From: Phyllobacteriaceae bacterium
GTDB lineage: Bacteria > Pseudomonadota > Alphaproteobacteria > Rhizobiales > Devosiaceae
DNA length: 14,818 nt
Assembly (NCBI GenBank): GCA_012799265.1
Contig: JAAZLP010000115.1
Span: 1 to 14,818 of the forward strand
Direction: 5' to 3'
The notes below the pieces were generated by a model. It was not told the origin of the DNA. It worked only from the letters and a program-made list of their open reading frames with translations, and ran no database searches. The translations under genes were made by a program, and so were the position numbers. Shown here in pieces: positions 14,307-14,818 of this stretch. Each line of letters starts with the position of its first letter. The first letter of the stretch is position 1.

Positions 14307-14357
14307 AGAACGAAACAGAACCGAATCGGCGCGACTCAGTGAGTCTCGTTTCGTTCT
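14307..14357. repeat. Inverted repeats in the helicase–secA gap
   Basis: AGAACGAAAC (14307-14316) and GTTTCGTTCT (14348-14357) are perfect 10-bp arms. Between them is a perfect 13-bp dyad, GACTCA-G-TGAGTC (14333-14345), set off-centre. The next bases give a third hairpin, CCACCA-GATG-TGGTGG (14358-14373). It could be a regulatory site, a structured RNA or a repeat family; no promoter was found for an RNA. Confidence 0.5.
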
Positions 14358-14660
14358 CCACCAGATGTGGTGGCGGGGATAGATTGATTCCTACTAGGGA
14401 AATATCGCGATCGGCTTCCGGCCAGTTTTCACCGCTAAAACCGTTCAGATTGGTTTCCAAAAAGTGAGCATCCGTCGGTTTTGACCCCTTTATGAACGAA
14501 ACCTAAACGGGAAGGCGGCGAAAAAACTTCCGTCCTTGATGTTCTGCTCCCGTAAGAGCTCGGCAACACGCGCCGCTGTTAACGAAATTGTCGTTGACGT
14601 GCTGAAATGGGACGGTCGCCACCGGCTCCCTCTTGAGCACTCGCCAAGATCATAGCCAAC

Positions 14661-14687
14661 AAAAAGGGCGACCCGAAGGCCGCCCTT
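14661..14687 (-). terminator. Intrinsic terminator of secA
   Basis: AAGGGCG (14664-14670) and CGCCCTT (14681-14687) form a 7-bp stem that can continue after one mismatch with CC/GG around a CGAA loop. On the minus strand it runs into TTTTTGTT, 24 nt after the secA stop. Confidence 0.88.
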
Positions 14688-14710
14688 GATATTGGGAAAT
14701 TTGCCGAGGC

Positions 14711-14818
14711 CTAGAAGGCGCCGTGGCAGTGCTTGAACTTCTTGCCCGAACCGCAGGGGCACGGGGCATTGCGCGAAACGCCTTCAAGCAGCTTCGGATC
14801 GACCGGCGGCAGACCATC
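14711..14818 (-). CDS. secA: SecA, C-terminal end only (partial)
   Basis: Only the last 35 residues lie in the window; the rest is to the right. They end with the SEC-C zinc motif Asn-Ala-Pro-Cys-Pro-Cys-Gly-Ser-Gly-Lys-Lys-Phe-Lys-His-Cys-His-Gly-Ala-Phe, the hallmark C-terminus of SecA, the ATPase that drives protein export through SecYEG and contacts SecB through this zinc site. The Cys-x-Cys and Cys-His ligands are intact. The stop TAG at 14713-14711 is followed by a clean intrinsic terminator. Other proteins also carry SEC-C motifs, but the preceding Pro-Pro-Val-Asp-Pro linker and exact C-terminal position make SecA the best call. Confidence 0.82.
   Translation of the reverse strand, partial: DGLPPVDPKLLEGVSRNAPCPCGSGKKFKHCHGAF

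Larger units (their letters stand above)
14193..14710. other. 518-bp gene-free region between helicase and secA
   Basis: No credible gene is seen on either strand. A 90-codon minus-strand frame (14490-14762) crosses the secA terminator and the secA end in another frame and is taken as chance. From left to right the region holds the helicase 5' flank with a 14-bp palindrome (CGGGAC-TT-GTCCCG, 14237-14250) next to a TTGACG on the minus strand (14254-14249), a cluster of inverted repeats (14307-14373), and the secA terminator at the right edge. It should contain the helicase promoter; I could not fix it. Confidence 0.7.

Noticed and set aside
9532..14398. CCTACTAGG found at both 9532-9540 and 14390-14398
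   Set aside because: A repeated 9-mer is expected many times by chance in a window this size.
14490..14762. 90-codon minus-strand ORF
   Set aside because: It crosses the secA intrinsic terminator and overlaps the secA C-terminus in another frame; no ribosome binding site or family features.

Overview
The window looks like an ordinary chromosomal segment of a GC-rich alphaproteobacterium, most likely a Hyphomicrobiales (Rhizobiales) member of the Devosia type. This rests on the high-GC coding with abundant antisense ORF shadows and on familiar alphaproteobacterial gene orders: comF–grxC–nitrilase–DUF1178 beside an NDUFAF5-like gene, and Suv3-like helicase–S4 protein–7Fe ferredoxin–CarD. The genus is an inference. 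There is no rRNA, tRNA, IS element, CRISPR array or prophage.

Left part (1–4010, + strand). The window opens inside a gene for an outer-membrane barrel-like protein. Next comes a membrane-anchored GGDEF diguanylate cyclase whose reading frame is broken by one base at a run of five Cs. Then comes an intact ilvD (dihydroxy-acid dehydratase), preceded by a promoter-like sequence flanked by two copies of an operator-like 9-mer.

Middle left (4014–7450, - strand). An MmcQ/YjbR-family protein and a small exported cysteine-containing protein of unknown function lie downstream of a housekeeping cluster read comF → grxC → carbon-nitrogen hydrolase → DUF1178. The cluster links thiol and glutathione chemistry (glutaredoxin, and a Nit1-type enzyme that may repair deaminated glutathione) with a ComF-type phosphoribosyltransferase-fold protein.

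Middle (7449–8851, + strand). An NDUFAF5-like methyltransferase-fold gene starts head to head with comF, the two ATGs sharing one CATG. It is coupled by a TGATG overlap to a P-loop kinase-like ATPase. A strong hairpin that serves the opposite strand follows.

Right part (8876–14818, - strand). Reading leftwards: the 3' end of secA with its SEC-C zinc motif and a clean intrinsic terminator; about 500 bp of gene-free, palindrome-rich DNA; a large Suv3-like RNA helicase with a disordered arginine-rich tail; an S4-domain RNA-binding protein; an overlapping GNAT acetyltransferase; ferredoxin fdxA; and the RNA-polymerase-binding regulator carD. The 360 bp between fdxA and carD hold a promoter-like sequence only about 30 bp before an intrinsic terminator, plus two perfect dyads in the carD leader. 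I found no clearly new multi-gene system. The best leads are the broken diguanylate cyclase, the possible attenuator or tiny RNA before carD, the ilvD upstream operators, and the structured gap before the helicase.
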